A stretch of DNA of 64,000 nt, from NCBI GenBank assembly GCA_003586115.2, contig QVOM02000025.1, positions 50,187,736 to 50,251,735 on the forward strand, given 5' to 3'. Numbering within the stretch: position 1 is the first letter of the stretch; every line of letters begins with the position of its first letter. Made by a program: the position numbers and the translations under genes. A model generated the notes under the pieces. The model did not search any database and was not told where the DNA came from. It was given only the letters and a program-made list of their open reading frames with translations. The stretch is from Salvator merianae. Taxonomy: Eukaryota; Chordata; Lepidosauria; Squamata; Teiidae. Below are positions 1 through 12,107 of the stretch, in pieces.

Positions 1-1030
1 CTCTGGGCTATTGGCTTTAAAATGGTCAATTAACTGGTGTGAACCATACAACAACCATAAGCAGACAGCAAGAAATGCTTTCAGTCAAACATTTCTTGAA
101 TAAAAATAACAATATTTTATTATAAACCCAACAAAAAGGCTTCAAAATGAAGGGAAAAAAATCAGAACTGTCAAAATCAGTTATACTCTCAGCGATCAAG
201 GTTACAGAAAGAAAAAGCAAGCAACAAATACAGTTACAGGGCTTTTCTGAACAGGTGCAGACCTTCTGAGTATGCCCAAGGCTTTCTTAGCTTTGCTATA
301 CTGTAGTGAGGGCTGCTTCTATGAATGAAAGAGGACAAATGGGGTGAACTTTGACACGGGAAGTTTCAAGGGGCTGCTGAAAGGAGACTAAAGGGGCAAA
401 TCTCAAACTAACCACTAACAGGGACCCAAGACTAACAGGGAAGCACACAGATCATCACCCTCTCTGGCATAGTGTTGCCTTGAAGTCAAGATCTCTGCCC
501 TCGATGAGAATACAGCTCTAGTAAGTATCCAGTTAGCGAAATGGTGGAGAGCCATAGCAAAGCTCAGCAAGAGTGTCACTTGGCAAGACAACAAACAGTT
601 CAGAAAGTTTCTGAGTCCAGGCAAGATGAGGATGCTTTGGACTGAAGCAATAAATAGAAGAGATCGCAGAGCAGCCAAGTGGGAACTTTAAATGTGGTCC
701 CCAATAGATTGACAAGGTGATCAGGGGGAGCATGGAAGGTGATCCTGGTGATGGGGGGTCATGTCACAGTCCTATCTGGGGATCTTTTTAGCACTATTCT
801 AGACCTGGGGACCACCTGGGACAGAGCAAAGCATGACAACAGTGCAACTCTACCGGGATGTTTAAATGGAACCAACATGATGTGCATACTTAGTGAATGT
901 GGGATGTGTGATGCAAAAATTGCAGTTGCCCATCACATCTCTAGGGCAGTGATAATTACTTCTGGATGGCTGGTTGCACACATTGGACATTGCCTCAATC
1001 CAAATACTATTAAAGTTAGTCAACATTTAT
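1..1030. repeat. Unclassified dispersed repeat, copy A
   Basis: The start of the window (shared phrase 'caattaactggtgtgaacc' near 28-46) recurs near 17220. Further matches recur in the same order: the stretch around 455-495 matches 17702-17745, and the stretch around 778-815 ('ggggatctt...attctagacctgggg') matches 18020-18067. Order and orientation are kept over about 0.8-1 kb, so these are two diverged copies of one element rather than chance similarity. No protein motif, terminal repeat or tail is clear, so the class (LTR, DNA transposon or LINE UTR) is undetermined. The left end is cut by the window edge. Confidence 0.5.
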
Positions 1031-3000
1031 GATGTTCTGCATATCTGTCTTAACACTGGATTTGCAGAGACAATGAGATAGACAAGACTGCCAAATGGCA
1101 CGGTAGTGATGACCTTGGGCAATCCTACTGAAGCATTGTCTGAAACCAAGCCTACTATCCTACATTTAAACAAATGTGCAAGGTGACTTAGATCTTTGGG
1201 AGAACCTGTCCATCTAGTTGTAGAGACCTGAGTAAATCCATTCTAGTTAATGTTTAAAATATCAATATTATTGTTGTTTTTGTTACAAATAAAAAATGCA
1301 GTAGAAAGATGATACAAAATATAAATAGAAATACACTTAACTTACCAAACAAAACAAAATACATTAGCTATCCCCATTAATTTCTGCATTCCCCTAACAC
1401 AATTGGGTAATATTAATGCAAGCAAAAGTTAAAGACCCAGTTAGAAGGAAACTCAGTTAGATTGTTCAATGAAGAACAGTTTTATAAGAGGTTGACTGAC
1501 CACTTGTATTGGAGGCTTTCAATCTTAACTGTTGTTCCCTCAAGAATTCACTAGATATATAGTTCTGTTCTTGATTTGCTTATTTTCTCCTCAAAACAGG
1601 GTCCCAAATTCTTGAATACTATTTTTTAAGGATAAGTCTTGGATCATTATTTACTTATTTGTCAGATATGGCTCTCACTGAACATTTTGAAGCAATGTAT
1701 ATATAAAACATATGCATTTGCTTGGTTTTGTTTAACTATCCTTTGCAGTGCTGCAGGAATTTCAGTGTAGTGGAATCACATCTTAGTGACACTGTTAAGA
1801 AATTATTAGGTCTTTTAATTTAAATGATGTGAAACCAAAGCCAGGTTCACCTGTCCGTGGCTTTTTTTTTCTTGACCATAGTATAGATCTTCTGCAAGAT
1901 AATTTATAAATGTCCAACATTTTTGTTTGTTTTGTGATCCTTGCTGTTTGATGGTGCAGATAAGGAAATGTTGGTAATGAAAGGAAATGGACTCTTCCTT
2001 TAAGAAAATGCATCTGTATTAGCATTAGAGGAGGATGTCATGTTTTTGAAAACACAGACGTCTGCAACTATGAAAAACTCATTGGGCAGCTCCCAGTTCT
2101 GGCAAGGAAATGATTTGTGAAGCAGTTGCAAGTGTTAATCCTAGCTTTAATATTTCTAATTAATTAACCTTGGCTACTGCAACTATAAACTGCAAAGCAA
2201 GGGATTATTCTAAATTATCAGGGAATAAAATAAATCCATTATTTAAATGGAAAAAGTCTTTGAAAACAGTCACATAAAATGTCCTAAAGCTTATATTAAG
2301 TCATATTTAATAGGAAATAATTTGTTAAGTATCCCAATTTATTTTGTTAAGACCACCCTCTACTAACAAAAATAAATACTAAATATTTACCAATCATTTT
2401 CATCTTCTTTCTTCCAAAGTTTTTCTTAGGATAAGAGTTGTTATAGTGAAAGAAACAATTTATACAGGTTGTGGAATCCATTTCTCTTTCACAGAATTTA
2501 TGGACATTTTATAAAAACAGAGACAGTGCAAAGGGGGAATAAAGTTAATTCATTCTTCTGGATGAGTATTAATGCAAAATTTTGAACATAGTTTGTGTGA
2601 TGTATAGTTTATGACATGGATGTTACATGAAGTGTGTAAGATTTCTGTATACTGCAACCAGTGTCATATGAACGTTAGTCATCCAAATTTAGTGCAAACA
2701 ATCTCAGTGCAAACAGGCATGATGAGAATATTTCCAAAAATTCCAAGATCAGCCTTCTTTATATCCAGAATGCCTTCTGATTCCTCCTATTGTTCTCCAA
2801 AAACCTTCATTGCAGTAAAGGCTAGGTTAGATAATATGAAATAGGAAGGGAAATCTTTTTAAAAAGAGTGAATATTATGTAAGTTGAGATTTTAATATAA
2901 CTATTGATATTGATTTTTAAAAAAATGTGTTAAAAGGAGCCTGAAGCATGTTGAATAAAAAATACAGGGTAAGTAGGTAGTTAGGTAGAACTAATAAGTT
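1031..3000. other. AT-rich stretch without recognised features
   Basis: About 2 kb of AT-rich sequence with short A/T runs. I see no reading frame with recognisable protein motifs, no terminal repeats and no LINE or SINE landmarks. Confidence 0.5.
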
Positions 3001-3004
3001 CTAA

Positions 3005-3470
3005 ATTAGGCCATATACCTAGTTTATATATTTATAACATTTATATCCCACTGTTCACATGAAGGTCCCAGGACGAGTCACAGCATACAATAAAAATACA
3101 AAGCACTAAAACACATTTAAAATATAATCCACCGATTGATTGCCTCTTCCTCCCTCCCTCTTATCCTAGCAGGAATACATTCAGAGGAACCTATGCATCA
3201 AGGGCCTGGGAGAAGAGGTACATTTTAATCAGGTACTGAAAACCATATAAAGTTGGTACCTGGCATACCCCTGCTGGGTGGCTATTCCAAAGTTGGGGGG
3301 CCCTCTTGCATTTCACAACTCCTTGCACCTCTGCAGGTAGTGGAATTACAAGAAGGCTCTCATTTTGTAAACCTAAATGCATAGGTAAGTCTATATCTGA
3401 AAATGGAGGTGACTGAGGCTGGGGTACATGGGGGAAATGCTGTGATCCCCACCTGACAGGATGGCTCCTG
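3005..3470 (-). mobile_element. L2-like LINE 3' fragment (C-terminus plus 3' tail)
   Basis: The left part (3020-3130) is the reverse complement of an A/T-rich LINE 3' tail. It is shared with 26970, 42600 and 61235 through the motif 'atttatatcccac...gtcccagg...cacaacaataaaa'. To the right, the minus strand encodes a degraded polymerase C-terminus (IKMYLFSQALDA and a preceding VVPLP-type segment). The same segment occurs at 61235-61640 in the same order. Stop codons and indels make it a dead copy. Confidence 0.65.
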
Positions 3471-3724
3471 GCCTCTTCTTCCACATAATAATACAAAAAA
3501 AATGTTCTTTGGAACAGCTCTTTGAGATACCTACACTGAGATATGAAATTGCACCCTCACAAAATGTCATTTTGGATGCCAATTCTGCCTACTTTGCTGA
3601 AAATCAATATATAACATTTAGAAGATTAAATAGAGGCTTTCTTTTAATTAGAGCTTCATTCCTCCCTGCACTGTTTCAGTCAGGTCAATAAAAACTTGTC
3701 CTCCCAGGGCATAAGTACAAATCT

Positions 3725-3900
3725 TGACTTGCTCATAATCTCCCAGCAGTCAGCATTTAGTTAGCAGTCAGCCATCAAGGCTAGTAGCCACAGATAGTCT
3801 AGTCCATTATAAATTGTTCCAATGCTTTTTGAGGCCTTAAAAGCTAGTGGTCCACATCTTGTGGCAGTAAATTTCAAAACATAACTATGTGCTGTGTAAA
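3725..3900 (-). mobile_element. CR1-like LINE 3'-UTR fragment
   Basis: The sequence 'gccatcaaggctagtagccac...cttgtggcagtaaatttc' is the reverse complement of the well-known CR1/L3 3' region ('...CCATCATGGCTAGTAGCCA...TTGTGGCAGTGAATTCCA...'). A second copy of this segment lies at 55497-55700. It ends in a short (AAAT)n run at 3898-3913. Confidence 0.65.
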
Positions 3901-4249
3901 TAAATAAATAAATATGTCTGTCCTAACCCTTTTAAGATTTAGGCTGTATCTTCTTCGCCATAGTGGGAGGTACCTGGAAGTGGAAGCCTCCATGCAAACA
4001 ACCTCTTCCCATGCCACCATGTGATTTCTTGTGTTCATATGTGCCAATGCAGGTGCCCAGCAAAGCGTCAGATAAGAAACTTCTCTGCGCAATCGGATTT
4101 TGCACCATTGCTCCTTAGGCACCACATTTGGGTGTCATACATTTCAAGTTGAAAATGATGATGTCCAAGATCTTTCCCACAAGGTGCCTACAAAGTTATA
4201 TGGAGATATGACCTGAATTTCATTAGATGACTCTTAGGTCTGGTGTTTT

Positions 4250-4345
4250 AAAAAGAAAGGAATACAGGAAGTCCCACCCACCGCTAGTATGCTTTGTCTC
4301 AGAAATGCATTTTGCAGATAGAAAGCATACAGTATCTACTTGATT
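4250..4345. repeat. Fragment of the palindromic MITE family seen at 36 kb
   Basis: The phrase 'cccacccaccgctagtatgct' with its flanks matches 36195-36235 ('ccacccaccactagtatactc'). Only an internal piece is recognisable, without terminal repeats. Confidence 0.4.
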
Positions 4346-6150
4346 CAAGACTAAGGTCCTATGATGTGCTATAAATTTAATACAAGAATTGCTAACTGAA
4401 TAAGATGAAATAATCTGATATTAAAACATGCTTGATTAATTATCACTTCAGTTATCATGAAATTTAATTCAGTCCTTTCATATACACTGTTAGATAAATT
4501 GTGTATATATACACGCACACATATGCATAAACCTTTTTAGAATATTAAAGTAGTACAAATAAGCTGTTCTAAAGTAACACAATGCACCTTTGTTGAGGCA
4601 ATTTGACTCATTCAGAACAAATTAACATAATAAAAATACTTTCTAGCAGAATGTCATTTATTTAATAGACATTTTCAGTATTAATAAGATCATATAGATC
4701 TTATGCAAATTAGCTGTTCAATTTATTTTGAAATGTGCTAATAAATACAATCTTTTGAAATAAAATGTATGTAGTATGTGATATGCTGCTATGGGTATTA
4801 TTGTATAATCTCTAAATTGACATTTGTGATCTCTAAACACTTTTAGTTTAGCATTTCAAATACTTTATAGTCTCTAAATATGATAAATGGTGAGTACAAG
4901 GATGAAGGATTGCATTCTAATATACAGAGGAAGTAGGACTAACAATAAAGTCACTATTTTTGCACCCCATAGTTATTTCATGTCATAAATTTATCATATC
5001 ATCCATACTGTCCTTTTCATGATAGCAATTATAAAGACCTGGGGGAGGGGATTCAGAAAGAAAATGAAAAAAAAATCTCCTCCCAAGCAGTGTGAATCTG
5101 ATAAACAGAAAAGACAGATATAAAAACTGCATGAGTTTTGTCAACAAAACCTGATGTACATGATTATAAAAGTAATTTACTGGCATTGTTATTGCTTAAT
5201 GGTTATGATTGTATCTGTAGACTATAATTAATGTATGATGGAAAGATTCCTGCAGTTAAAGTATATTATAAGTTCTCCAAAGAAAGTAAATCCAGAACAT
5301 ATTTTTATCTCCCTAGATATGACTTTTAAGTCTCTGTTCCCAGACTCCCGTCATTTAAAACATCTAGTGTCAGAAACTTTGCAGTGAATAATTCTAGAAC
5401 ATGAACCTGGTTACTTACTTTTGAGTTGATGAAACCAAAGATACTGTCATCAGAAAGATGGAGTTAAATTTATTCCAACATAAATGTAACAGCATTTATA
5501 TGTACACCAGCATACATGTCTATGCTGTAGAATGTAAGCATGCACAAGTTCTTTCATTCCTTTTACACTCTAATTGTAATTTAGATAATGCAGACTAAAG
5601 ATAGTGATTTTTTTTAACACACAGCACAAGTGTCAGTTACTTTTTTCAGTTTACTTGGAGAGATGCACGCAAAATTTGTGCTTTTTCCTGTCAGCTTGTC
5701 TATTCTTCACTTTGGAGACTGTCAGAAATAATCAGCTTGCTCTTTCCTATTTACTCAGGTGCAAATGGAAGACCCACTTGCCTCATGACTGCCAAGTGAT
5801 GTTCCCCACTCAGGGCTCACTATTTACACTGGGGTATTAACACTCAGGAAAGAAACCTGCAGATGAGCAAAAAATCGTAGCATTCACAGAAGAATTAGAT
5901 AAATGTTGATATGAAATTGCTTTTGCCAATTTGCTATGATATTTACTATGAATATGATGAGGCAAATCCTGTTCCTGTACAGAAAATTGATCTTGTAATC
6001 CATTATTTGGTTACTTAAGTGTAAAAGGTCTCAGTGTTTAATATTATACATTCTAATCTAAATTTTAAGTGAGTTTGCCACGGTTAATCTAGCCCAAACT
6101 TTATTTTTAGTATCTGTGCAGAAAAATGAATATCTTCAGATGTTCTCTAA
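4346..6150. other. AT-rich stretch without recognised features
   Basis: About 1.8 kb of AT-rich sequence. Small open frames exist but carry no recognisable domain and look like chance openings. Confidence 0.5.
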
Positions 6151-6162
6151 AGGTATGGAAAC

Positions 6163-6511
6163 TAGAGATGTGAACAGGTTAAGTTTCAAACCTGCTCAGA
6201 ATGAACACTTGTGTTCAACATTGTATTGAACTGGATGATCTCCCTGTTCAGAACAAACCACAGATATTCGTATGAACTGGACAAACACTCCCTGGTTGAT
6301 TTGAACAGGTTCTAGTATGACCTTGTTGGCACTCTAAAAGGTCTTTCCCTTATATATTTATATGGTAATTTAAAGGGCACGTAGACTTGTACCTGTTTGA
6401 TGTTCAAATAAAACTGTGTTGAGCCCAGTTCGAGTTTGAACTGAATTCAGCATGGCATGATTTGATTTGAACCAAACTGGAATAGTGTTTTTACATTTGT
6501 GCACATCTCTA
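6163..6511. mobile_element. hAT-type MITE, copy 1
   Basis: The element begins 'tagagatgtgaac' and ends 'gtgcacatctcta', forming terminal inverted repeats. It is flanked by an 8-bp target duplication, 'atggaaac' (6155-6162) and 'atggaaat' (6512-6519), matching at 7 of 8 positions. The interior is AT-rich and repeats GTTCAA/TTGAAC-type words in both orientations. TIRs starting TAGRG with 8-bp duplications are the hallmark of the hAT superfamily. There is no transposase, so it is non-autonomous. Confidence 0.8.
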
Positions 6512-6544
6512 ATGGAAATGACAAGTTGTCCAGGCATCAGAATT

Positions 6545-6775
6545 TTCCCTCTTGGTCCTACCAGTGTGATTCTAAGGAGTGTGATATACTCCAGATTTAC
6601 TGTCAGTGTTTACTTCCTTAGTCTTTGCCTTTTCCAAGGCAATCACAAAATTATTTTACATGTATCAGGGAAGACCCAATGAGCTTCTATGCAGAAGGAA
6701 GACTTGAATTGAGAGGCTCCTGACTTCTAACTTAGTGAACTTTAACCACAGCACCATTAGATGTTCTATCTATAC
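6545..6775 (-). mobile_element. Old tRNA-derived (MIR-like) SINE, minus strand
   Basis: On the minus strand, around 6700-6770, there is a degraded tRNA-like head: an A-box-like TGGTTAAAGTTCACTAA followed by a B-box-like AATTCAAGTC. The downstream part ('tctttgccttttccaaggcaatca...acccaatgagcttctatgcag' read on +) aligns with 62840-62945, a second copy of the same element in the same orientation. It is strongly diverged. Confidence 0.55.
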
Positions 6776-7329
6776 ATGCTTAAATTACCTTTTCTAAACA
6801 GTTATTAATAAGTCAGACCCCTGTCTTGGATTCCATAAGGTACTTGAGCATATGCTGAAATTGCAGAATTTAGAAGAAATTCTGCCAAGAGGGAGGAGAA
6901 CCAGGCTAGAAAGAAAACAATGAAAAGGAATAGCAATGAGAAGGAAGGCACATCAACAACATCTGCATGCTTCCATTGGCCCATGCAACATGTGGTCTAG
7001 GACTGTGGGATCCTCAAATCATTGTGTGACGCTGAAGGCAAGGGCTTTCAGTCCTGGTATGCTCTATCAAGAGACCACTTCAAAGTAGCCTTAGCATGAC
7101 ATAAGCTGGATTCTGGTTTCTGTCACCAACATGCAGACGAGCAGTGGTAGCAGGAAGGACCCAGGCAGGCACCATTCCAAAGTCATAGACATTTTGCCAT
7201 TCTCCGAAAAATTGCCCAGTTTCATATTTTGCTTCCTAATCTTAAAGGAAGGCTGATGTAGGCTGTCCACTGAGTGGATGGCCACCAGCTCACTCCATGC
7301 TACCTGCTGCATTCCTGACATGAAATGCT

Positions 7330-7950
7330 TGTTCTGGGCCAATAGCACTAGAAACTCCTAACATTGGAAACTCCTGTCAGGTATCATAGCCACTAAGCTG
7401 AATAGAATATATGGAATACACAGCCACAGTCAAAACTGAATTGGAAACAACTCCAAAGGACCTAAGTACTAACTACTAATAGACAGAGTGGTCACACTGA
7501 ATGCAAGGTGCAGAAAGAACAACCCGTACACAGTACAGATTGACTAAAATATACCCTATGATCCAATGCCACCTTTGTGGATCCTCAAATGCCTTTGTGG
7601 ATCCTCAAATGCAAGGTTAATCAAACACTAAGGACATTCATCAATAACTCAGTGATAATCTATGGAGAACAATACTGGAAGCCATCTCTAAGAACAACAA
7701 CAAAAAAAAAGTGGCCATAAAGAGAGAAATATGCCAAGATGATGGTCTATCTCCATTACTGTTCTGCATGGACCTGAATCCCCTCAGCCAGATCATCACA
7801 CATGTTCAAGAGTGGAGGCATCAACAGTCACCTCCTGTATATGGATGATATCAACCAATACATCAAGAACAAGACATTGTCTCACTGGTCTATCTCATAA
7901 GAACCTACAGTGATATTGATATATATAAGCTATCAATGGTAAGCACACAG
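7330..7950 (+). pseudogene. R4/Dong-like LINE reverse-transcriptase fragment
   Basis: Conceptual translation over several frames gives, in order: WKLLSGIIATKLNRIYG (about 7363-7413), a degraded 'DRVVTLNARCRKNN' segment, 'DPMPPLWILKCL' (about 7560-7595), 'LRTFINNSV', 'GLSPLLFCMDLNPLSQII' and 'INSHLLYMDDI' (about 7820-7860). This is the order and wording of the R4/Dong branch of non-LTR retrotransposons, whose RT active site reads YMDD after INHLL. That branch normally carries a restriction-like endonuclease rather than an APE type; no endonuclease is visible here. There are stops, and a 20-bp tandem duplication (7573-7612) shifts the frame. The copy is dead and both ends are truncated. Confidence 0.75.
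7573..7612 (+). repeat. 20-bp perfect tandem duplication inside the R4-like fragment
   Basis: The unit 'cctttgtggatcctcaaatg' occurs twice head to tail. It repeats codons for WILKC and adds 20 bases, which breaks the reading frame. Confidence 0.9.
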
Positions 7951-9189
7951 CAGATACTGCTGCAATGTAGGGGAAGAGCTGCTTCTCTGACCTTGATCTC
8001 TCATTCCAGTCAGATGTTGCCAATTCTCAAGAACTCCTCTAGTTCTACTTTTCGTGTCACCATTGCAATCTGTCTTTTACCATGCTTTTCTTAATAACTG
8101 GAACTCTCTGCCTTTAAGGATAACTCAAGTAGGAGGACAAAGCACAGTAGAATTCATGCCCTATTAATTCACAATTCAGTTTATCTATCAATGATAAAAT
8201 TACAATTGGGGGAAGTTAGAAGCTCAAGAAATTAGGCATGCTCCTATTTAAATGGTAAGATAAATAGCTCACATAAGTGCAATAGAAAGCAATTGGAAAG
8301 AGTAGGAAAAACAAAAAAGAGAAAGAAAAAGGGTAATTGTCATTTTTTTCTTCTTATCAGTAAAAATAAATTGAATTATTTAAAAAGTTTCCAATCTTTC
8401 TTTCAAGATATTAGCAAGTTTGATATTTTGCTGACAAAGAACTGTCTGTATTTTCAACTTTGTAATCAATAAGTGAAGCAGAAAACATCATTGTCCAACG
8501 TTATGTCAATGACACTTTGTCAAAGTGCCATAAATACAGGTTTACAGCTGTTATTATTTTGGAGCTCTAGACTTTAAGGCAGAAATATGGATGCAAAAGG
8601 CTTGAGGATTTTTACAATGCATCCTTTTAACACTAGCAGCCAAACAAATGAAAGTAATTATTATTAGGGCAGGAGTAGAGCATGGAAATACAATGAGGAA
8701 GAAATAAATGCAAATGTCAGCATGTTTTAAAGACAGTTATTTACAGAGACATCATTTATTGCACCTCATCTGTTCTACACACAGGACTTAATGTCTGTGC
8801 CAGCTTTTTCAGCAGGTGAAGACAAACACTTTTAAAATGCAAGGGATTAAACAAGCAGCATATTTCACTGAATCTAACATAATGGTTTGATTCTGCTACA
8901 TCTTACATAGGATCAGGTTGCACTTTTTAGACAATTTGATATTTCATTTATGACACAGGAGGACCAAAATGACACTAATATCTGGTTTGGTTTCTTGCAC
9001 AGATTCTACCACATCTCCTGTAGTATGGCACGTAAGATGGCTCATATTGTTATATTCTTTGTTGTATTTATGAACACATACATGAAGATCTACAATGCCA
9101 CAGTTTGTTTGTTTGGTTGGTTTTTTTAGGGGGAAAACCTGAAATAGAAAGCATAGCATACAGTTTGGTTCATATTATATTAAGCACAA
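7951..9189. other. Stretch without recognised features
   Basis: AT-rich, non-repetitive by eye, with no recognisable protein, RNA or transposon motif. Confidence 0.45.
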
Positions 9190-9197
9190 ATAGGCAT

Positions 9198-9541
9198 TAG
9201 GTCACTGTTTGTATCGAACACATGATGTTCAAATTCAAACTGAATGTTGCTTGGTTCATTTCTATTCAAACTTGCCTGTTTGAAAAGGAATTTCAAAATT
9301 GAACTGAACCAAGGGGTGTCTTAAAGAACCAATGGAACCACTCTGTTGGAGTTCAAAAATCTGTAGTTCACATTTGTGTGTGTGTGTGTGTGTGTGAAGG
9401 TTTCATCTTATACCAGCTTGAACAGGTTTGAATTTGAATATTGAACACTTTGTTTGAAAAGGAAGTTTGAATAGAACTAAGCCAAATTATGTTTAGTATG
9501 ACTTGGATCAAAATGCAATTTTTAGTTCATTCACATCTCTA
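9198..9541. mobile_element. hAT-type MITE, copy 2
   Basis: It ends 'ttcacatctcta' like copy 1. The left end 'taggtcactg' is diverged. The flanks 'ataggcat' (9190-9197) and 'gtaggcat' (9542-9549) agree at 7 of 8 positions, an 8-bp target duplication. The interior repeats GTTCAA/TTGAA words and contains a (TG)11 run at 9375-9396. Confidence 0.75.
9375..9396. repeat. (TG)n microsatellite
   Basis: Eleven perfect TG units inside hAT MITE copy 2, so the array formed after the MITE inserted. Confidence 0.9.
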
Positions 9542-9549
9542 GTAGGCAT

Positions 9550-11860
9550 GCTTCTGAGTTTCTCTTTTTTTTCACAGATGTTTAGCATTATCAAGTCTTT
9601 CTATGAATCAATGTTTTACAAAATATCCATTGTACTATGTTTCTACACTTCCAAACATTCTCAAAGCCATCTTACAGGAGTTGTTGTTTAACTGCACATG
9701 ATCAAAGCGTCAATAGACCAAAGAAACTAACCACAAAGTAGTACAATTAATATTATTTTTTAGGTTACAATAACCATTATGGAACCTAGCAAAGGACTGT
9801 AGCAAAGGACTATAAGGAAGCAGAGTAGTAAGAACAGTACGAGGGATTTGGAGTAGTCTTTGCTTCTTAATTTAACCTACATCATAAAGTTGTTCTGAAG
9901 ATAAAATAGATGCACAAATATAACATTCACTATTGTGAAAAAAATGAATAATGGTGAGATATTAAAAAATAAATTAAAAATGTTCTTTTTTTCTTCATTT
10001 TCTTGTCATAACTATAAATTAAATATGTAAGATTTCATTATGACAATGAACTATATTTTAAAGGAAGAAGATCATCCAGGTTTATATGATTTGAAGGGTT
10101 CAGTAACCACAAAGTCTCAGCTGTCAACTGATTTCATAATTTTTTTTTTGCTCCATTCAATGATTGAAATACTGAAAACCAAGGTTAAGGAACATGTTTG
10201 TTTCAGTATATATGATTGTAACAATGTATACATGAAGAAAGATGTCAAACTTTCAGCGTATTATTAAATGGCTGAAATGTACTTCTGCGCTTGTAACATA
10301 CAACAGTGCTATACGGAAGAGATGAAAAGAAAAGCAGACAGTCTTGTCAGCCTCTGTTGTTCAGAAATAAGTCTTTGACTATTGACTAAAACTACAGTAA
10401 AAAAAAATCATGGAGCAGTAAGTATTCGTTGAATGATCTAAGAAAATAATTTCTCATTCAAGTTTTAGTTTTTATATATATAATGAATTAAGTTTTTTAA
10501 TATAATTTATTTGACATTTATTGGAAATGAGTTTTTAAAAGTATAATAATGATAAATGAAGGAATTCAACTAATCTCCACCAGAATTATCATCAAAGATG
10601 GCTTTTCTCACTGTGTTATAATGAGATCAAACTTTAAAACTTGGTCCTATAGGTATATTACAATATATTTCTGAACGAGGAAAAAGCTACATTGTGGCTT
10701 TCAGAAAATATGACTTTGGCTTAGCAAAGAGAAGTAGTTAAAAGATTTTGATTACTATAGCTCAGGACTAGAATGCTACATTGTTGGAGTTTTCCAAGCT
10801 TGATAAAGAACTAGCAAAAAAGATTATCCTATTGAAATAGACATCTAAATAAAGGGAATGGTTGGTGGCTAACTAGAGCTCAGGATTGGAATGCTATATT
10901 GTTGGATATTTCAAGCCAGATAGAGAACATGTAGTTGGGAAAGTTGGTGTGGAGAATTCATCAGGGGGATAACAAGGGGAGGTCTTTATTTCCTTTGCAG
11001 CTCAAGTTTGAGATCAATTTCATTTTTGCTTTTTAAATATCATTTATTGGATCTCATCAACAGCTAGTTATATAGAGAGAAAACCAGTAAGTTTGTTTGG
11101 CTACCAGGAGTGTTTTGTACCGGGAGTAAGATTTATGACCTTCTACCTTTTGGACAGAGATCTCTGGGTGCAATGAGTTCCTGGAAAATTTGCTCCTTGA
11201 AGCAAAGATAGTTCACCTGGATGTGATAGTGTAGCTATTTTGAAGAAAGAAAGTCTGATGCATTTCAAAGGTGAACTCCTGTACCAATGGGGGACTTCAA
11301 TTATCCCATTCATTAACTTCATAAATTGTTTGTGCAAAGCTAAAACAGAAATATAAATTCTTAGATGCTTAGAAATTATACAGCTTGAGCAATCAGTTAT
11401 AGAACCAATAGGGTAAAGATAATCCTGAATTTTATCTTCAGCTGTGCTCAGAACTTGTTAAGAGATATAAACGAACTAATCGGGAATAGTGAGAATAAGA
11501 CTATAAAATCAAGCATTTGTAAAAGTGGAAAATTGCAAAGCAAGTCCAACACGATCACATGACTTTGAAAAAGAGGTATTTCCAAAACTGTAAAAAATGA
11601 TGGAAGTGGAGCAGAAAGGGAAGATCAAGAGGGCAAAACTTTATTCAAAAACCTTCAATTCCTACTTAAAACCACAGGTATTAGCTTTCAGTTATAATGT
11701 ATTACAAAGAACAAGAAAACACCAAGAGGCAGATATGATGACTAACGTTTTCAAGGAAGTTTTCAGAAATAAGAAATCATGTTTAGGAACATGGAAGTTT
11801 CCCCTAATGAAGAAACCAAAACAAAAAAAGAAAAGGAAATTAGTTCTGGCAAAATAAATA
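9550..11860. other. AT-rich stretch with one imperfect duplication
   Basis: No coding or transposon motif was recognised. It contains an imperfect duplication: 10758-10811 and 10875-10928 share 'agctcaggaytrgaatgcta' and the following 'attgttgga...agagaac', offset by 117 bp. Confidence 0.45.
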
Positions 11861-12107
11861 CAAATATGTGATAAGAGATGGCTAAATAATAAGTAAATAG
11901 ATATTTCTCAAAACAGAAAAATGTAACACGTAGAGTCCCTCAAGGTTCTATGCTGAACCTAGTGTTTTTTAATATATTTATAAATCATCTGGAGTCAGGT
12001 GTAACCAGTGGAATAGCAAAGTTTACTGATGACACCAAATTGTTCAGAGCAGTAAAAGCAAAAAGGTACTGTGAAGAGCTCCAAAGATAAGAGATGTGCA
12101 AGTTCAC

